NCBI RefSeq assembly: GCF_045032955.1
Contig: NZ_JBJFZU010000008.1
Coordinates: forward strand, 1-64,000
DNA from: Ornithinicoccus sp045032955
Lineage (GTDB): Bacteria; Actinomycetota; Actinomycetes; Actinomycetales; Dermatophilaceae
DNA: 64,000 nt
Direction of reading: 5' to 3'
The notes beneath the pieces were generated by a model, which made no database searches, was not told the DNA's origin, and saw nothing but the letters and a program-made list of their open reading frames with translations. The first letter of the stretch is position 1, and each line of letters starts with the position of its first letter. Shown in pieces: positions 8,018 to 17,063 of this stretch. A program made the translations under genes and the position numbers.

Positions 8018-8872
8018 TCAGGCCCCTGCCGCCGTGAGCACGGCCCGACGGGTCAGCACCCCGGCCACGTGCCTGCGGTAGTCCGCCTGGCCGTTGAGGT
8101 CCGAGGGCGGGTCGGTGCCCTCCCCCACCTGCGCACAGACTCCGGCGATGGCCTCCTCGGTGGCCTCCTTGCCGACCAGGGCCTCCTCCACCGCCGTCGC
8201 CCGCAGCGGCGTGGAGCCCATGTTCGTCAGGCCCACCCTGGCCTCGGCGATGGTGCCGCCCTCGACCCGGACGGCCGCGGCGATCCCGAGGATCGCCCAC
8301 TGGTGGGAGACGCGCACGAACTTCTCGTAGTGCGAGCCCCAGCCGGTGTGCTTGGGGATCTCGACGGCGGTGAGCAGCTCGCCCTCACCCACCGCGGTCT
8401 CGAAGAGGTCGACGAAGAAGTCGGCCCCGTCGACGGTGCGCTCCCCGTCCGGGCCCTGGATGACCATCCGCCCGCCGAGCGCCAGCACCGGGGCACCGAC
8501 GTCACCGGCCGGGTCGGCGTGCGCCAGCGCCCCGCAGACGGTGCCCCGGTGCCGGATCTGGGCGTCGGCGACCTCGGTCAGGGCCTGGTGCAGCAGCGCG
8601 AGGTGCTCGCTGACCAGGTCGGAGTCCAGGACGTCCTGGTAGGTCGCCCCGGCACCGATGCGGACGGCGTCCCCGGTGTCGGTGACGCCCTTGATCTCCT
8701 CGATGCGGGAGATGTCGACGATGATGCCCGGGGCGTTCAGCCGCATCCGGAGCACCGGCAGCAGCGACTGCCCGCCGGAGAGCACCTTGGCCTCGTCACC
8801 GTGCTCGGCCAGCAGCGCGAGGGCCTCCGCCACGGTGGCCGGGGCGGCGTACTCGAACTCGGGGGGGATCAT
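8018..8872 (-). CDS. coxM: Molybdenum hydroxylase FAD subunit (CoxM-like)
   Basis: 284 residues, the usual length of the medium subunit. FAD-binding motifs are visible: AKVLSGGQSLLPVLRMRL (residues about 31-48), the IRHRGTVCGALAHADPAGD motif with the expected GTV/GGN-like turn, and a CO dehydrogenase flavoprotein C-terminal domain. It passes electrons from the 2Fe-2S subunit to FAD. The ATG overlaps the coxL stop as ATGA, indicating translational coupling. Confidence 0.9.
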   Translation of the reverse strand: MIPPEFEYAAPATVAEALALLAEHGDEAKVLSGGQSLLPVLRMRLNAPGIIVDISRIEEIKGVTDTGDAVRIGAGATYQDVLDSDLVSEHLALLHQALTEVADAQIRHRGTVCGALAHADPAGDVGAPVLALGGRMVIQGPDGERTVDGADFFVDLFETAVGEGELLTAVEIPKHTGWGSHYEKFVRVSHQWAILGIAAAVRVEGGTIAEARVGLTNMGSTPLRATAVEEALVGKEATEEAIAGVCAQVGEGTDPPSDLNGQADYRRHVAGVLTRRAVLTAAGA

Positions 8873-11394
8873 GCCTGGCCGCCTTCCTGCGGGGTCTGCA
8901 CCTGTGCGCCGGCGGCACCAGGCTCGTCGTGGTTGGGCTCGCCGGCCCGGAAGTGACCGGCGGCGTCCTCGGCGGTCGGTGCGTGACCGTCGCCTCCACC
9001 GGCCGCGTCGGTGCTGTGGATCGCCCGCCAGACCCGTTCCGGGGTGCACGGCATGAGGATGTCCTGCACGCCGAACTGCCGGATCGCGTCGAGCACCGCG
9101 TTGACCACCGCCGGGGTGGAGGCGATGCAGCCAGCCTCCCCGACGCCCTTCACGCCCAGGTCGTTGGACGTGGCCGGGGACGTGGTGCGGTCGGTGACGA
9201 AGCTGATGGTGTCGGCGGACGTGGGCAGCGTGTAGTCCACGAAGGAGCCGGAGACCAGGGTGCCCTGGTCGTCGTACACCGCCTCCTCCCAGAGGGCCTG
9301 CGCGATGCCCTGCACCAGCCCGCCGTGCACCTGGCCGTCGACGATCAGCGGGTTGACCACGTTGCCGATGTCGTCGACGCACACGTAGGAACGCATGCTC
9401 GAGGCACCGGTCTCGGTGTCGATCTCCATCGCGCACAGGTGCGTCCCGTGCGGGAAGGAGAAGTTGACCGGGTCGAAGGTGGCGTCCGCGTCCAGGCTCG
9501 GCTCCATCCCGTCCGGCAGGTCGTGGGCCGCGAAGACCGCCAGTGCCAGGGAGGCCAGCGTCAGCCCTTCCTGCTCCGACCCGGCCCCGGAGACGGTGAA
9601 CTTCCCGCCGGAGAACTCCAGGTCGTCGACGTTGGCCTCGAGCATGTGCGCCGCCAATGGCCGCGCCTTCTCGACGACCTTCTTGGCGGCGTTGATGACG
9701 GCCTGCCCACCCACGACGAGCGACCGGGACCCGTAGGTGTCCAGGCCCTTGTGGCTGATCTGGGTGTCGCCGTGCAGCACCTCGACGTCCTCGAAGGGCA
9801 CGCCGAGCTGGTCGGCCACGATCTGGCTCCAGGCGGTCTCGTGACCCTGACCGTGCGCCGAGGACCCGGTGATGACCTCGACCTTGCCGCTGGGCAGCAT
9901 CCGCACCGAGGCGTGCTCCCAGCCGCCGGCCCCGTAGTTGAGCGAGCCGAGGACCCGGGACGGCGCCAGGCCGCACATCTCGGTGAACGTCGAGATGCCC
10001 AGGCCCAGCTGCACCCGGTCACCGTTCTCCCGGCGCCGCGCCTGCTCGGCCCGCAGCTCGTCATACCCGAAGAGCTCCTTGGCGCGCTCGGTGGCCGCCT
10101 CGTAGTTCCCGGAGTCGTACTCCAGGCCGCAGACGGTGGTGAACGGGAACTCCTCGTGGGTGATCCAGTTCTGCTCGCGCACCTCCATCGGGTCCCGGCC
10201 GAGCTCATGAGCGAGCTCGTCCATGATCCGCTCGATCGCGAACGTCGCCTCGGGCCTGCCTGCGCCGCGGTAGGCGTCGGTCCAGGTCTTGTTGGTGAAG
10301 ACGTTGGTGCAGGAGAAGCGGTAGGAGCCGAACTTGTAGATGGAGTTGAACATGAACGCACCCAGGATCGGCACCCCCGGGGTGACCAGGCCGAGGTAGG
10401 CCCCCATGTCGGCGAGCAGCTCGACCTTGAGGCCGGTGACGGTGCCGTCCTTCTTCGCGGCGAGGGTGAGCTTCTGCCACTGGTCCCGCCCGTGGTGCGC
10501 GGCCAGCAGGCTCTCGCTGCGGGTCTCGGTCCACTTGCACGGCTTGCCGGTGTGCCGGGCCAGCAGGAAGGTGATGATCTCCTCCGGGGTGACCTGCAGC
10601 TTGCCGCCGAAGCCACCACCCACGTCGGGCGCGATGACCCGGATCTTGGACTCGGAGACCCCGAGGGTCAGCGCCAGCATCAGTCGCAGGATGTGCGGCA
10701 CCTGGGTGGCCGACCACATGACGAACTGCTCGCCGGTGGGGTCGACCACGGTGGAGCGCGGCTCCATGAAGGCGGGGATGAGGCGCTGCTGGCGGAAATC
10801 GCGCTCGATGAGCACCTCCGCGTCCCGGATGGCGTCCTCGACGTCGCCGCCCGTCCCGGCCTCGGCCGAGTCGAAGACCCAGGTGGCGGACCGGTTGGTG
10901 CCCAGGTCGGGGTGCGCGAGCACCTCGTCGGCGGCGGAGGCCCGCAGCTCGAGGGCTGCGGGGAGCTCCTGGTAGTCCACGTCGACCAGCTCGGCGGCGT
11001 CCCGGGCGGCAGCCGCGCTGCGGGCGGCCACGACGGCGACGACCTCACCGGAGAAGGCGACCCGGTCGACGGCGATCGCCGGGTGCGGGGGTGCCTTCTG
11101 GTCCTCGGTGATCGGCCAGGCGCACGGCAGGCTGCCCTGCAGGTCCTTGACATCCTCGCCGGTCAGCACCGCGACGACGCCCTGCGCCTCGCGGGCGGCG
11201 GTGGTGTCGATGCCGGTGATCCGGGCGTGCGCCACCGGGCTGCGCACCATGGCCAGGTGCAGCATCCCCGGCAACGTCATGTTGTCGGTCCACCGGGTGC
11301 GGCCGGTGATCAGGCGCTGGTCCTCCTTGCGCCGGCGGTCCCGGCCGACCTCGAGGGCCGGGGCCTGCTCGGTGCGCTCGTCGACGGCGGTCAT
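8869..11394 (-). CDS. Molybdenum hydroxylase large subunit (form II CoxL-like)
   Basis: 841 residues, a xanthine-oxidase-family molybdopterin subunit. Residues 257-265 (DVGGGFGGK) bind the cofactor. Residues 374-380 read AYRGAGR, the signature of form II enzymes, not the AYxCSFR loop of true aerobic CO dehydrogenases. The catalytic Glu region GVGEAGCIAS is present near the C-terminus. Form II enzymes are probably hydroxylases of small aldehydes, purines or similar compounds, and CO oxidation is doubtful. About 50 C-terminal residues are Ala/Gly/Glu-rich and look disordered. ATGA overlaps join it to coxS and coxM. Confidence 0.9.
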   Translation of the reverse strand: MTAVDERTEQAPALEVGRDRRRKEDQRLITGRTRWTDNMTLPGMLHLAMVRSPVAHARITGIDTTAAREAQGVVAVLTGEDVKDLQGSLPCAWPITEDQKAPPHPAIAVDRVAFSGEVVAVVAARSAAAARDAAELVDVDYQELPAALELRASAADEVLAHPDLGTNRSATWVFDSAEAGTGGDVEDAIRDAEVLIERDFRQQRLIPAFMEPRSTVVDPTGEQFVMWSATQVPHILRLMLALTLGVSESKIRVIAPDVGGGFGGKLQVTPEEIITFLLARHTGKPCKWTETRSESLLAAHHGRDQWQKLTLAAKKDGTVTGLKVELLADMGAYLGLVTPGVPILGAFMFNSIYKFGSYRFSCTNVFTNKTWTDAYRGAGRPEATFAIERIMDELAHELGRDPMEVREQNWITHEEFPFTTVCGLEYDSGNYEAATERAKELFGYDELRAEQARRRENGDRVQLGLGISTFTEMCGLAPSRVLGSLNYGAGGWEHASVRMLPSGKVEVITGSSAHGQGHETAWSQIVADQLGVPFEDVEVLHGDTQISHKGLDTYGSRSLVVGGQAVINAAKKVVEKARPLAAHMLEANVDDLEFSGGKFTVSGAGSEQEGLTLASLALAVFAAHDLPDGMEPSLDADATFDPVNFSFPHGTHLCAMEIDTETGASSMRSYVCVDDIGNVVNPLIVDGQVHGGLVQGIAQALWEEAVYDDQGTLVSGSFVDYTLPTSADTISFVTDRTTSPATSNDLGVKGVGEAGCIASTPAVVNAVLDAIRQFGVQDILMPCTPERVWRAIHSTDAAGGGDGHAPTAEDAAGHFRAGEPNHDEPGAAGAQVQTPQEGGQA

Positions 11395-11879
11395 GACCGC
11401 TCACCCCCGGTCGCTCCGGACTGCCCGGAGGCCTGCAGGACCGCCTTGACGATGTTGTGGTAGCCGGTACAGCGGCAGAGGTTGCCCTCCATGCCGACCC
11501 GGACCTCCTCCTCGGTGGGCGAGGGGTTGTCGTTCAGCAGGTCGGTGGCCTGGATGATCATCCCGGGGGTGCAGAACCCGCACTGCAGCGCGTGGCAGTC
11601 CCGGAAGGCCTCCTGGACCGGGGTGAGGTCCCCCTCGACGGTGTCCGACAAGCCCTCGATGGTGGTCACCTCGTGCCCATCCGCCTGGACCGCGAGCACG
11701 TTGCAGGACTTCACGCTGCGCCCGTCGAGCATGACCGTGCAGGCGCCGCAGTTGCTGGTGTCGCAGCCCACCACGGTCCCGGTCTTCCCCAGGTTCTCCC
11801 GCAGGTGGTGGACGAGGAGCGTGCGGGGCTCCACCTCGTCCGTGTAGCTGGTGCCGTCGACTGTCACGGTGATCTTCAT
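11391..11879 (-). CDS. coxS: Molybdenum hydroxylase 2Fe-2S subunit (CoxS-like)
   Basis: 162 residues. The plant-ferredoxin-type cluster ligands are Cys39, Cys44 and Cys47 (GCDTSNCGACTVML) plus a fourth Cys near 59. The second cluster motifs CGFCTPGM and CRCTGYHNIV are also present. The ATG at 11879 has a strong GGAGGAG site about 6 nt upstream, so the longer open frame is not used. The order S-L-M is the minus-strand transcription order, with ATGA coupling to the large subunit. Confidence 0.93.
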   Translation of the reverse strand: MKITVTVDGTSYTDEVEPRTLLVHHLRENLGKTGTVVGCDTSNCGACTVMLDGRSVKSCNVLAVQADGHEVTTIEGLSDTVEGDLTPVQEAFRDCHALQCGFCTPGMIIQATDLLNDNPSPTEEEVRVGMEGNLCRCTGYHNIVKAVLQASGQSGATGGERS

Positions 11880-11966
11880 ACGGCTCTCTCCTCCGGCGGG
11901 GACGTCGTTGTCCCTCCTGATCCTGCCGTGACCCAGGTCACGGCGCAACAGGGAGGAGGCCGCTGA

Positions 11967-13103
11967 TCAGTCGGTATGCCGGTGGATGGCACCGGTGGTC
12001 TCGCGCAGCGGCTCCCCACCGCCGCCCCAGCGCAGCGCGATGATCTCGGCGGCGATGCTCACCGCCGTCTCCTCCGGGGTGCGGGCGCCCAGGTCCAGAC
12101 CGACGGGGCTGCGCAGCGGGGCCAGCTGCTCGGGGGTCAGCCCGACCTCGCGCAACCTCGCCAACCGGTCCTCGTGCGTGCGCCGCGAGCCCATCGCGCC
12201 GATGTAGGCCAGCTGCGGGCCGCCGTCGCCCAGCAGCACCTGCAGCAGCGGCACGTCGAACTTGGGGTCGTGGGTGAGCACGCACGCCACCGTGCGGGAG
12301 TCGAGGGCTCCCTCCGCCAGCTGCGCCTCGACGTAGCGGTGCGGCCAGGACACGACGACCTCATCGGCGTCGGGGAACCGGCTGCGGGTGGCGAACACCG
12401 GTCGTGCGTCGCAGACCGTCACCTCGTAGCCGAGGAAGCTGCCGATCCGCGCCACCGCTGCGGCGAAGTCGATGGCGCCGAAGACGAGCATCCGCGGGCG
12501 GGGCGCGTAGGAGGCGACGAACACGCGCATACCGTCACCGCGGCGTTCCCCGTCCGGCCCGTACTCCAGGGTGGCGGTACGGCCCTGGGCGAGCATGCCG
12601 CGGGCGTCGTCGGTGACCGCGGAGTCCGCACGTCCGCTGCCCAGCGACCCCGAGGACGGCACCCCCTCCGGTCGCACCACGAGGCGGGTGCCGAGGCGGG
12701 TCGGGTCGGGGTGCTCGACCACGGTGGCCACGGTGACCGGCCGCCCGGCGGCGATGTCGGCCGCGACCTCACCCAGCTCCGGGAAGTCGGCCCGGGAGAG
12801 CCGTTCGACGTAGACGTCGAGGATGCCGCCGCAGGTCAGCCCCACCCCCATCGCCTCGTCGTCGGAGACGCCGTAGCGCTGCAGCACCGGCTCCCCGGTG
12901 TCGATGACCTGCCGGCCGAGCTCGTAGACCGCCCCCTCCACGCAGCCGCCGGAGACCGAGCCGACGGCCTCGCCGTCGACGCCGACGAGCATCGCGGCAC
13001 CGGGCTGCCGGGGGGCCGAACGCCAGGTGCCGACGACGGTGGCCAGGGCGACGGTCGACCCGTCCTCCCACCACGGCAGCAGCCGGTCCAGGACGTCACG
13101 CAC
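11967..13103 (-). CDS. XdhC family protein (molybdenum-cofactor insertion)
   Basis: 378 residues from a GTG start. The XdhC N-terminal signature AVGSVSGGCVEGAVY and the TCGGILDVYVE motif are present, followed by a Rossmann-like C-terminal domain (MLVFGAIDFAAAVARIG) and YIGAMGSRRTH. XdhC/CoxI proteins bind the sulfurated molybdenum cofactor and deliver it to xanthine-oxidase-family enzymes, here presumably the CoxL-like subunit. The start overlaps the end of the VWA gene by 8 bp. An 87-bp gap separates it from coxS. Confidence 0.9.
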   Translation of the reverse strand: MRDVLDRLLPWWEDGSTVALATVVGTWRSAPRQPGAAMLVGVDGEAVGSVSGGCVEGAVYELGRQVIDTGEPVLQRYGVSDDEAMGVGLTCGGILDVYVERLSRADFPELGEVAADIAAGRPVTVATVVEHPDPTRLGTRLVVRPEGVPSSGSLGSGRADSAVTDDARGMLAQGRTATLEYGPDGERRGDGMRVFVASYAPRPRMLVFGAIDFAAAVARIGSFLGYEVTVCDARPVFATRSRFPDADEVVVSWPHRYVEAQLAEGALDSRTVACVLTHDPKFDVPLLQVLLGDGGPQLAYIGAMGSRRTHEDRLARLREVGLTPEQLAPLRSPVGLDLGARTPEETAVSIAAEIIALRWGGGGEPLRETTGAIHRHTD

Positions 13104-14250
13104 CAGCCACCACGTCCAGCACCTCCTCGAACGCCGCCAGGGAGTGCCCCGCGACGAGACGGTCGATGTGGGGCAGCACCGCGACGATACCTCCCTGCAC
13201 CGGTTGGTAGCCCGCCTTGCCGCGGTGCGGGTTGACCCAGACGACCCGGTGCGCCAGCGCCCTCAGCCGGCGCATCTGCTCCCCGAGGGCGCCCGGGTCC
13301 TGCCGTTCCCAGCCGTCGCTGAGGACGACGACGACGGCCCCGCGCGCCATCCCGCGCCGTCCGAACCGGCGCAGGAACACCTCCACGGACTCCGCGATCC
13401 TGGTCCCGCCCGACCAGTCGGGCACCGTCTCCCCGGCGGCCAGCAGGGCCCGGTCCGGGTCCCGTTCGCGCAGCGCGCGGGTGACGTGGGTGAGGCGGGT
13501 GCCGACGGTGAAGACCTCGGTGCCCCGCGGGTCCGCCTGGACCATCACGTGCGCCAGCCGCAGCAGGCTGTCGGCGTAGGAGCTCATCGAGCCGGAGACG
13601 TCGACCAGCAGCACCACCGGTCGCCGCCGGGTGGCGGTCTCGCGGTAGCGCACCTGGGCCGGCTCGCCGAGGGTGCGCAGGTGCGCCCGGACCGTGGCCC
13701 AGCCGTCGATCCGTCCCCGCCGTGCGGGGTCGTGCCGTCGGCCGCGACGGGTGGGTGGGCGCGCCTCGAGGGTGGCGAACTGGCGGCGCAGCGCGGCCCG
13801 GTCGGCCGGCGACAGCCCGGCCACGTCGCGGTGGCGCAGCACCTCCTGGGCCGAGGCGGCGGCGCGTACGACGTCGCTGCCCTCGGACGGACCGCCGTCG
13901 GACTCCGGCTCCTCCAGCGACGCCTGCACGGTGGGGGTTCGGGGGGTGTCCTCGGTGCTGACCGCGTGCATCGGACGGCCCCCGAACCAGCCGGTGAAGA
14001 CGCGGTCGTAGGGCTCGACGTCGGCCGGTCCGGCGGTCAGCGTCCCCCGGCCGGCCCAGTACACCCCCGCCCGCCGGTCCACACCCACCTCGGCGCAGGC
14101 CTGCAGGAAGGTCCGCTCCCGGTCCGCGCTCACCGGCAGCCCGGCCGCCCGGCAGGCGCGGGCGAACCCGCCGAGCAGCTGGCCGGCGTCCCAGCCGTCC
14201 CCGGGCGGCGGTGCCGCGGCGGCGTCGGTGGCGTCGGTGGAGGAGGTCAC
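13096..14250 (-). CDS. VWA domain protein, CoxE-like
   Basis: 384 residues. The von Willebrand A fold has a complete MIDAS motif, VDVSGSMSSYADS, followed by RRGMARGAVVVVLSDGWER. CoxE-type proteins work with a MoxR-type AAA+ ATPase (CoxD) in maturing the CoxL active site, and the MoxR gene lies directly upstream. The GTG at 14250 gives VTSSTDATDA; the frame continues upstream into the moxR gene but no better start is seen. The middle region is Arg/Pro-rich. Confidence 0.85.
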   Translation of the reverse strand: MTSSTDATDAAAAPPPGDGWDAGQLLGGFARACRAAGLPVSADRERTFLQACAEVGVDRRAGVYWAGRGTLTAGPADVEPYDRVFTGWFGGRPMHAVSTEDTPRTPTVQASLEEPESDGGPSEGSDVVRAAASAQEVLRHRDVAGLSPADRAALRRQFATLEARPPTRRGRRHDPARRGRIDGWATVRAHLRTLGEPAQVRYRETATRRRPVVLLVDVSGSMSSYADSLLRLAHVMVQADPRGTEVFTVGTRLTHVTRALRERDPDRALLAAGETVPDWSGGTRIAESVEVFLRRFGRRGMARGAVVVVLSDGWERQDPGALGEQMRRLRALAHRVVWVNPHRGKAGYQPVQGGIVAVLPHIDRLVAGHSLAAFEEVLDVVAGA

Positions 14251-14260
14251 GGCATACCTG

Positions 14261-15163
14261 CTAGCGGGTGAGCATCCGGTCCAGCGCGACCCGCACCCGC
14301 TCGGTGTCCTCGCGGTACTTGACCGCAGCACCCATGGTGGCGGCGGCGACCTCCGGGTCGAGCCGGCTCTGGCCCAGCGCGGCGAGCGCGCGCACCCAGT
14401 CCAGGGTCTCGGCGACGCCGGGTGGCTTGACCAGCTCGTCCTCGGCGCGCAGCTGCTGCACCACCTCGACCACCTGGCGGGCCAGCTCGGGCTCCACCTG
14501 CGGGAGGCGGGCCCGGACGATCTCCAGCTCGCGCGCCAGCCCGGGGTGCTCGATCCAGTGGTAGAGGCAGCGCCGCTTGAGGGCGTCGTGCAGCTCACGG
14601 GTGCGGTTGGAGGTGAGCACCACGAAGGGCGGCGTGGTCGCGGAGACCACGCCCAGCTCGGGGATGCTGACCGACCAGGTGGAGAGCACCTCGAGCAGGA
14701 ACGCCTCGAACTCGTCGTCGGCGCGGTCGATCTCGTCGATCAGCAGCACGCAGGGCGCCTCGCGCAGGGCCCGCAGCACCGGGCGGGCCTGCAGGAAGCG
14801 TTCGTCGAAGAGGTCGGCCTCGAGCCGGGTCACGGCGTCAGCGTCACCACCCTCGGCGGATCCGGCGAGCGCCTCCACCGCGCGCAGGTGCAGGATCTGC
14901 CGGGGGAAGTCCCAGTCGTAGAGCGCCTGGGACGCCTCGATGCCCTCGTAGCACTGGAGCCGGATCAGCGGCACCCCCTGCAGCTCGGCGAGGGCCTCGG
15001 CGAGCGCGGTCTTGCCGGTGCCGGGCTCGCCCTCGAGCAGCAGCGGTCGCCGCAGCGCGTGCGCCAGCCAGGTCACCGTGGCCAGTCCCTCGTCCGGCAG
15101 GTATGCCGTCTCCCGCAGGGCCGCGCTCAGGGTGTCGGGGCTGGTCAGCGGGTCGGCATGCAT
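14261..15163 (-). CDS. MoxR family AAA+ ATPase, CoxD-like
   Basis: 300 residues. Walker A is GEPGTGKTALAEAL, Walker B is VLLIDEIDRAD, and sensor 1 is FVVLTSNRTREL. MoxR-type ATPases act as metal-centre chaperones together with VWA proteins. With the downstream coxE-like gene it forms the expected pair for CoxL maturation. The ATG at 15163 gives MHADPLTSPDT. It is divergent from the small GntR gene, with 70 bp between the start codons. Confidence 0.88.
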   Translation of the reverse strand: MHADPLTSPDTLSAALRETAYLPDEGLATVTWLAHALRRPLLLEGEPGTGKTALAEALAELQGVPLIRLQCYEGIEASQALYDWDFPRQILHLRAVEALAGSAEGGDADAVTRLEADLFDERFLQARPVLRALREAPCVLLIDEIDRADDEFEAFLLEVLSTWSVSIPELGVVSATTPPFVVLTSNRTRELHDALKRRCLYHWIEHPGLARELEIVRARLPQVEPELARQVVEVVQQLRAEDELVKPPGVAETLDWVRALAALGQSRLDPEVAAATMGAAVKYREDTERVRVALDRMLTR

Positions 15164-15220
15164 GGCCCGAGACTGCCGCACCGGGCCGGGGATGTCCACG
15201 CGGGAGGTGCGCTTGCGCCG

Positions 15221-15226
15221 TAGGGT
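15221..15226 (+). promoter_or_regulatory. Leaderless -10 for small GntR gene
   Basis: TAGGGT lies 7 nt before the ATG at 15234. Confidence 0.45.
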
Positions 15227-15233
15227 CGTCCGC

Positions 15234-15599
15234 ATGGATGCACCCAGGGCGTGGACGGTCCGGATCGACCCGGAGGCGACCGTGCCGGTCTTCGAGCAGG
15301 TCGTCGCCCAGGTGGTCGCCGGGGTCCGCACCGGGGCGCTGGTGCCCGGGGAGCGGCTGCCCCCGGTGCGCCGGCTCGCGGAGGACCTGGGGGTGGCGGT
15401 GAACACGGTGGCGAAGGCATACCGGCGCCTCGAGGAGGAGGGGCACGTCGAGACCCGGGGCCGTGGCGGCACGGTGGTCCGGGGCGAGCTGGCCCCGGAG
15501 TCACCGGTGGGCGCCGCGGCGGAGGAGCTGGTGCGGATGGCCCGCTCCGCCGGGTTGGACCTGGAGCAGACCGTCGGGCTGCTGCGCCGCTCCTGGTGA
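15234..15599 (+). CDS. Short GntR/YtrA-type transcriptional regulator
   Basis: 121 residues with a winged-helix GntR domain: VPVFEQVVAQVVAGVRTGAL, GERLPPVRRLAEDLGVAVNT and VAKAYRRLEEEGHVETRGRG. The C-terminal part after residue 85 is short and helical, without an effector domain, as in the YtrA subgroup. YtrA-type regulators often control adjacent transporter operons, but no ABC genes are adjacent here. It is divergent from the moxR/cox operon, so control of that operon is possible (inference). Confidence 0.85.
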   Translation: MDAPRAWTVRIDPEATVPVFEQVVAQVVAGVRTGALVPGERLPPVRRLAEDLGVAVNTVAKAYRRLEEEGHVETRGRGGTVVRGELAPESPVGAAAEELVRMARSAGLDLEQTVGLLRRSW

Positions 15600-15602
15600 G
15601 GG

Positions 15603-16955
15603 TCAGGCGGTGAGCGGCACCCCGGCCGCCTCCGCGTCCCCGAAGGCGGCGTCGACGTGCACGGGGCTGCCACCGGCACGCTGGATCAGGCTGGCGGCGA
15701 CCCCGGCCCGGTAGCCGGATCCGCAGTGCACCCAGACCGTGCCGGTCGGGACCTCGTCCATCCGGGTCAGCAGTTCGTGCAGCGGCACGTTGACCGAACC
15801 GTCGACGTGCGAGGCCGCGTACTCATCGGCGCGGCGCACGTCCAGCACCGGCTCGTCGGAGGGACGCTCGGCGAGCATCTGCTCCCAGCCCACCCGGCGG
15901 TAGGACGCGGTGGCGACCTCGGGGGCCATCTGGGCCGGACCCGAGCCGAGGGCCGCGTCCGGGGAGTCGATGCCGATCCGGGACAGGTCCCTGATCGCCT
16001 GCTCCACCTGCTCACGGCTGCCGGCCAGGGTGATCCGGTCGTTCCAGGGCAGCACCCACCCGAGGAAGGTGGTGAAGCTGGCCCCGTCGCCGTACTCGAA
16101 GCTCACCGCGCCCGACAGGTGCCCGTCGGCGAAGGCCACCCGCTCGCGCAGGTCCACCACCCACTCCCCCTGCTGCAGGCGCCGGGTCAGCTCGTCCGCG
16201 TCCAGCGGCTCGGGCACGGTGAGGTCCACCGGGTCGGGCCCCTTGAGGTTCGCCGGCCCCATGTGCGCGTAGTAGGTCGGGTAGGCGCTGAGGTTGGCGA
16301 TCAGCTGCTCGACGAAGTGCGCCTCGTCCTCGTCGGTGAGGGCGTGGTTGTGCGCCCGCTGCTCGGCCATGGTCGAGCTGTCCGCCCCGGTCGCCGGTCC
16401 GCTCGAGCAGAACGAGCCGAAACCGTGGGTCGGGTAGAGCGCGGCGTCCTCCTGCGCCTGCCCGACCAGCCGCCGCACCGAGGCGTACTGCGCGTGCGTG
16501 AGCTGGGTGGTCTTGGCGGGCCCGACCAGGTCGGTGCGGCCGACGGAGCCGAAGAGCAGGCTGCCGCCGGAGAACACCGCCTGCTCCCCGTCGTGGGTGA
16601 CCACGTAGGACAGGTGGGTCTCGGTGTGCCCGGGGGTCGATACCGCCCGCACCTGCAGCTCCCCCACGTCCACCCGCTCGCCGTCGGTGATCGGGGTGTG
16701 CTCGAACTGCACCGGGTCCGCGGCGTTGACCAGGTAGGCCGCGCCCGTCTCCCGGGCCAGCTCCAGCCCCCCGGTGACGTAGTCGTTGTGGATGTGCGTC
16801 TCGGCGACGTGGGTGATGCGCACCCCGGCGGCCTCGGCGGCGGCGATGACGCGGTCGATGTCGCGCTGCGGGTCCACGACCAGGGCGACCCGGCCGTCGT
16901 GCACCAGGTAGGACCTGTCGCCGAGGGCGGAGGTGTCGATGACGGTGACGTCCAT
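15603..16955 (-). CDS. MBL-fold hydrolase with two rhodanese domains (persulfide dioxygenase-like)
   Basis: 450 residues. Residues 1 to about 230 form a metallo-beta-lactamase domain of ETHE1/glyoxalase II type (ETHIHNDYVTGG, STPGHTETHLSY, YPTHGFGSFCSS). Two rhodanese domains follow. The first (VVDLRERVAFADGHL) lacks a catalytic Cys. The second carries it in VWVHCGSGYRAG. These proteins oxidise glutathione or mycothiol persulfide and move sulfane sulfur. The ATG has a GGAG site, and a promoter overlaps that of the divergent rhodanese gene. Confidence 0.88.
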   Translation of the reverse strand: MDVTVIDTSALGDRSYLVHDGRVALVVDPQRDIDRVIAAAEAAGVRITHVAETHIHNDYVTGGLELARETGAAYLVNAADPVQFEHTPITDGERVDVGELQVRAVSTPGHTETHLSYVVTHDGEQAVFSGGSLLFGSVGRTDLVGPAKTTQLTHAQYASVRRLVGQAQEDAALYPTHGFGSFCSSGPATGADSSTMAEQRAHNHALTDEDEAHFVEQLIANLSAYPTYYAHMGPANLKGPDPVDLTVPEPLDADELTRRLQQGEWVVDLRERVAFADGHLSGAVSFEYGDGASFTTFLGWVLPWNDRITLAGSREQVEQAIRDLSRIGIDSPDAALGSGPAQMAPEVATASYRRVGWEQMLAERPSDEPVLDVRRADEYAASHVDGSVNVPLHELLTRMDEVPTGTVWVHCGSGYRAGVAASLIQRAGGSPVHVDAAFGDAEAAGVPLTA

Positions 16956-16976
16956 GAGGGGTGGTTCTCCTTCGGT

Positions 16977-17005
16977 TTGGCGGTGGTACCAAATGTACGT
17001 ACTAT
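16977..17005 (+). promoter_or_regulatory. Promoter of rhodanese-TauE operon
   Basis: TTGGCG at 16977-16982, a 17-bp spacer and TACTAT at 17000-17005 form a good housekeeping-type promoter reading rightward. The -10 overlaps the palindrome GTACGTAC at 16995-17002. A second palindrome, GGTACC, lies at 16985-16990. Confidence 0.65.
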
Positions 17006-17020
17006 TGCTGTCAGGTGCAA
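16992..17020 (-). promoter_or_regulatory. Promoter of MBL-rhodanese gene
   Basis: On the minus strand TTGCAC (17020-17015), a 17-bp spacer and TACATT (16997-16992) read leftward. This promoter interlocks with the rightward one, so both -10 elements share the GTACGTAC palindrome. Confidence 0.6.
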
Positions 17021-17063
17021 CAGCACCACCGACCGAGATCTTCCCGAACCCTGAGGAGCCACC

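Noticed and set aside
8869..11394. True (form I) aerobic CO dehydrogenase
   Set aside because: The active-site loop is AYRGAGR and not AYxCSFR.
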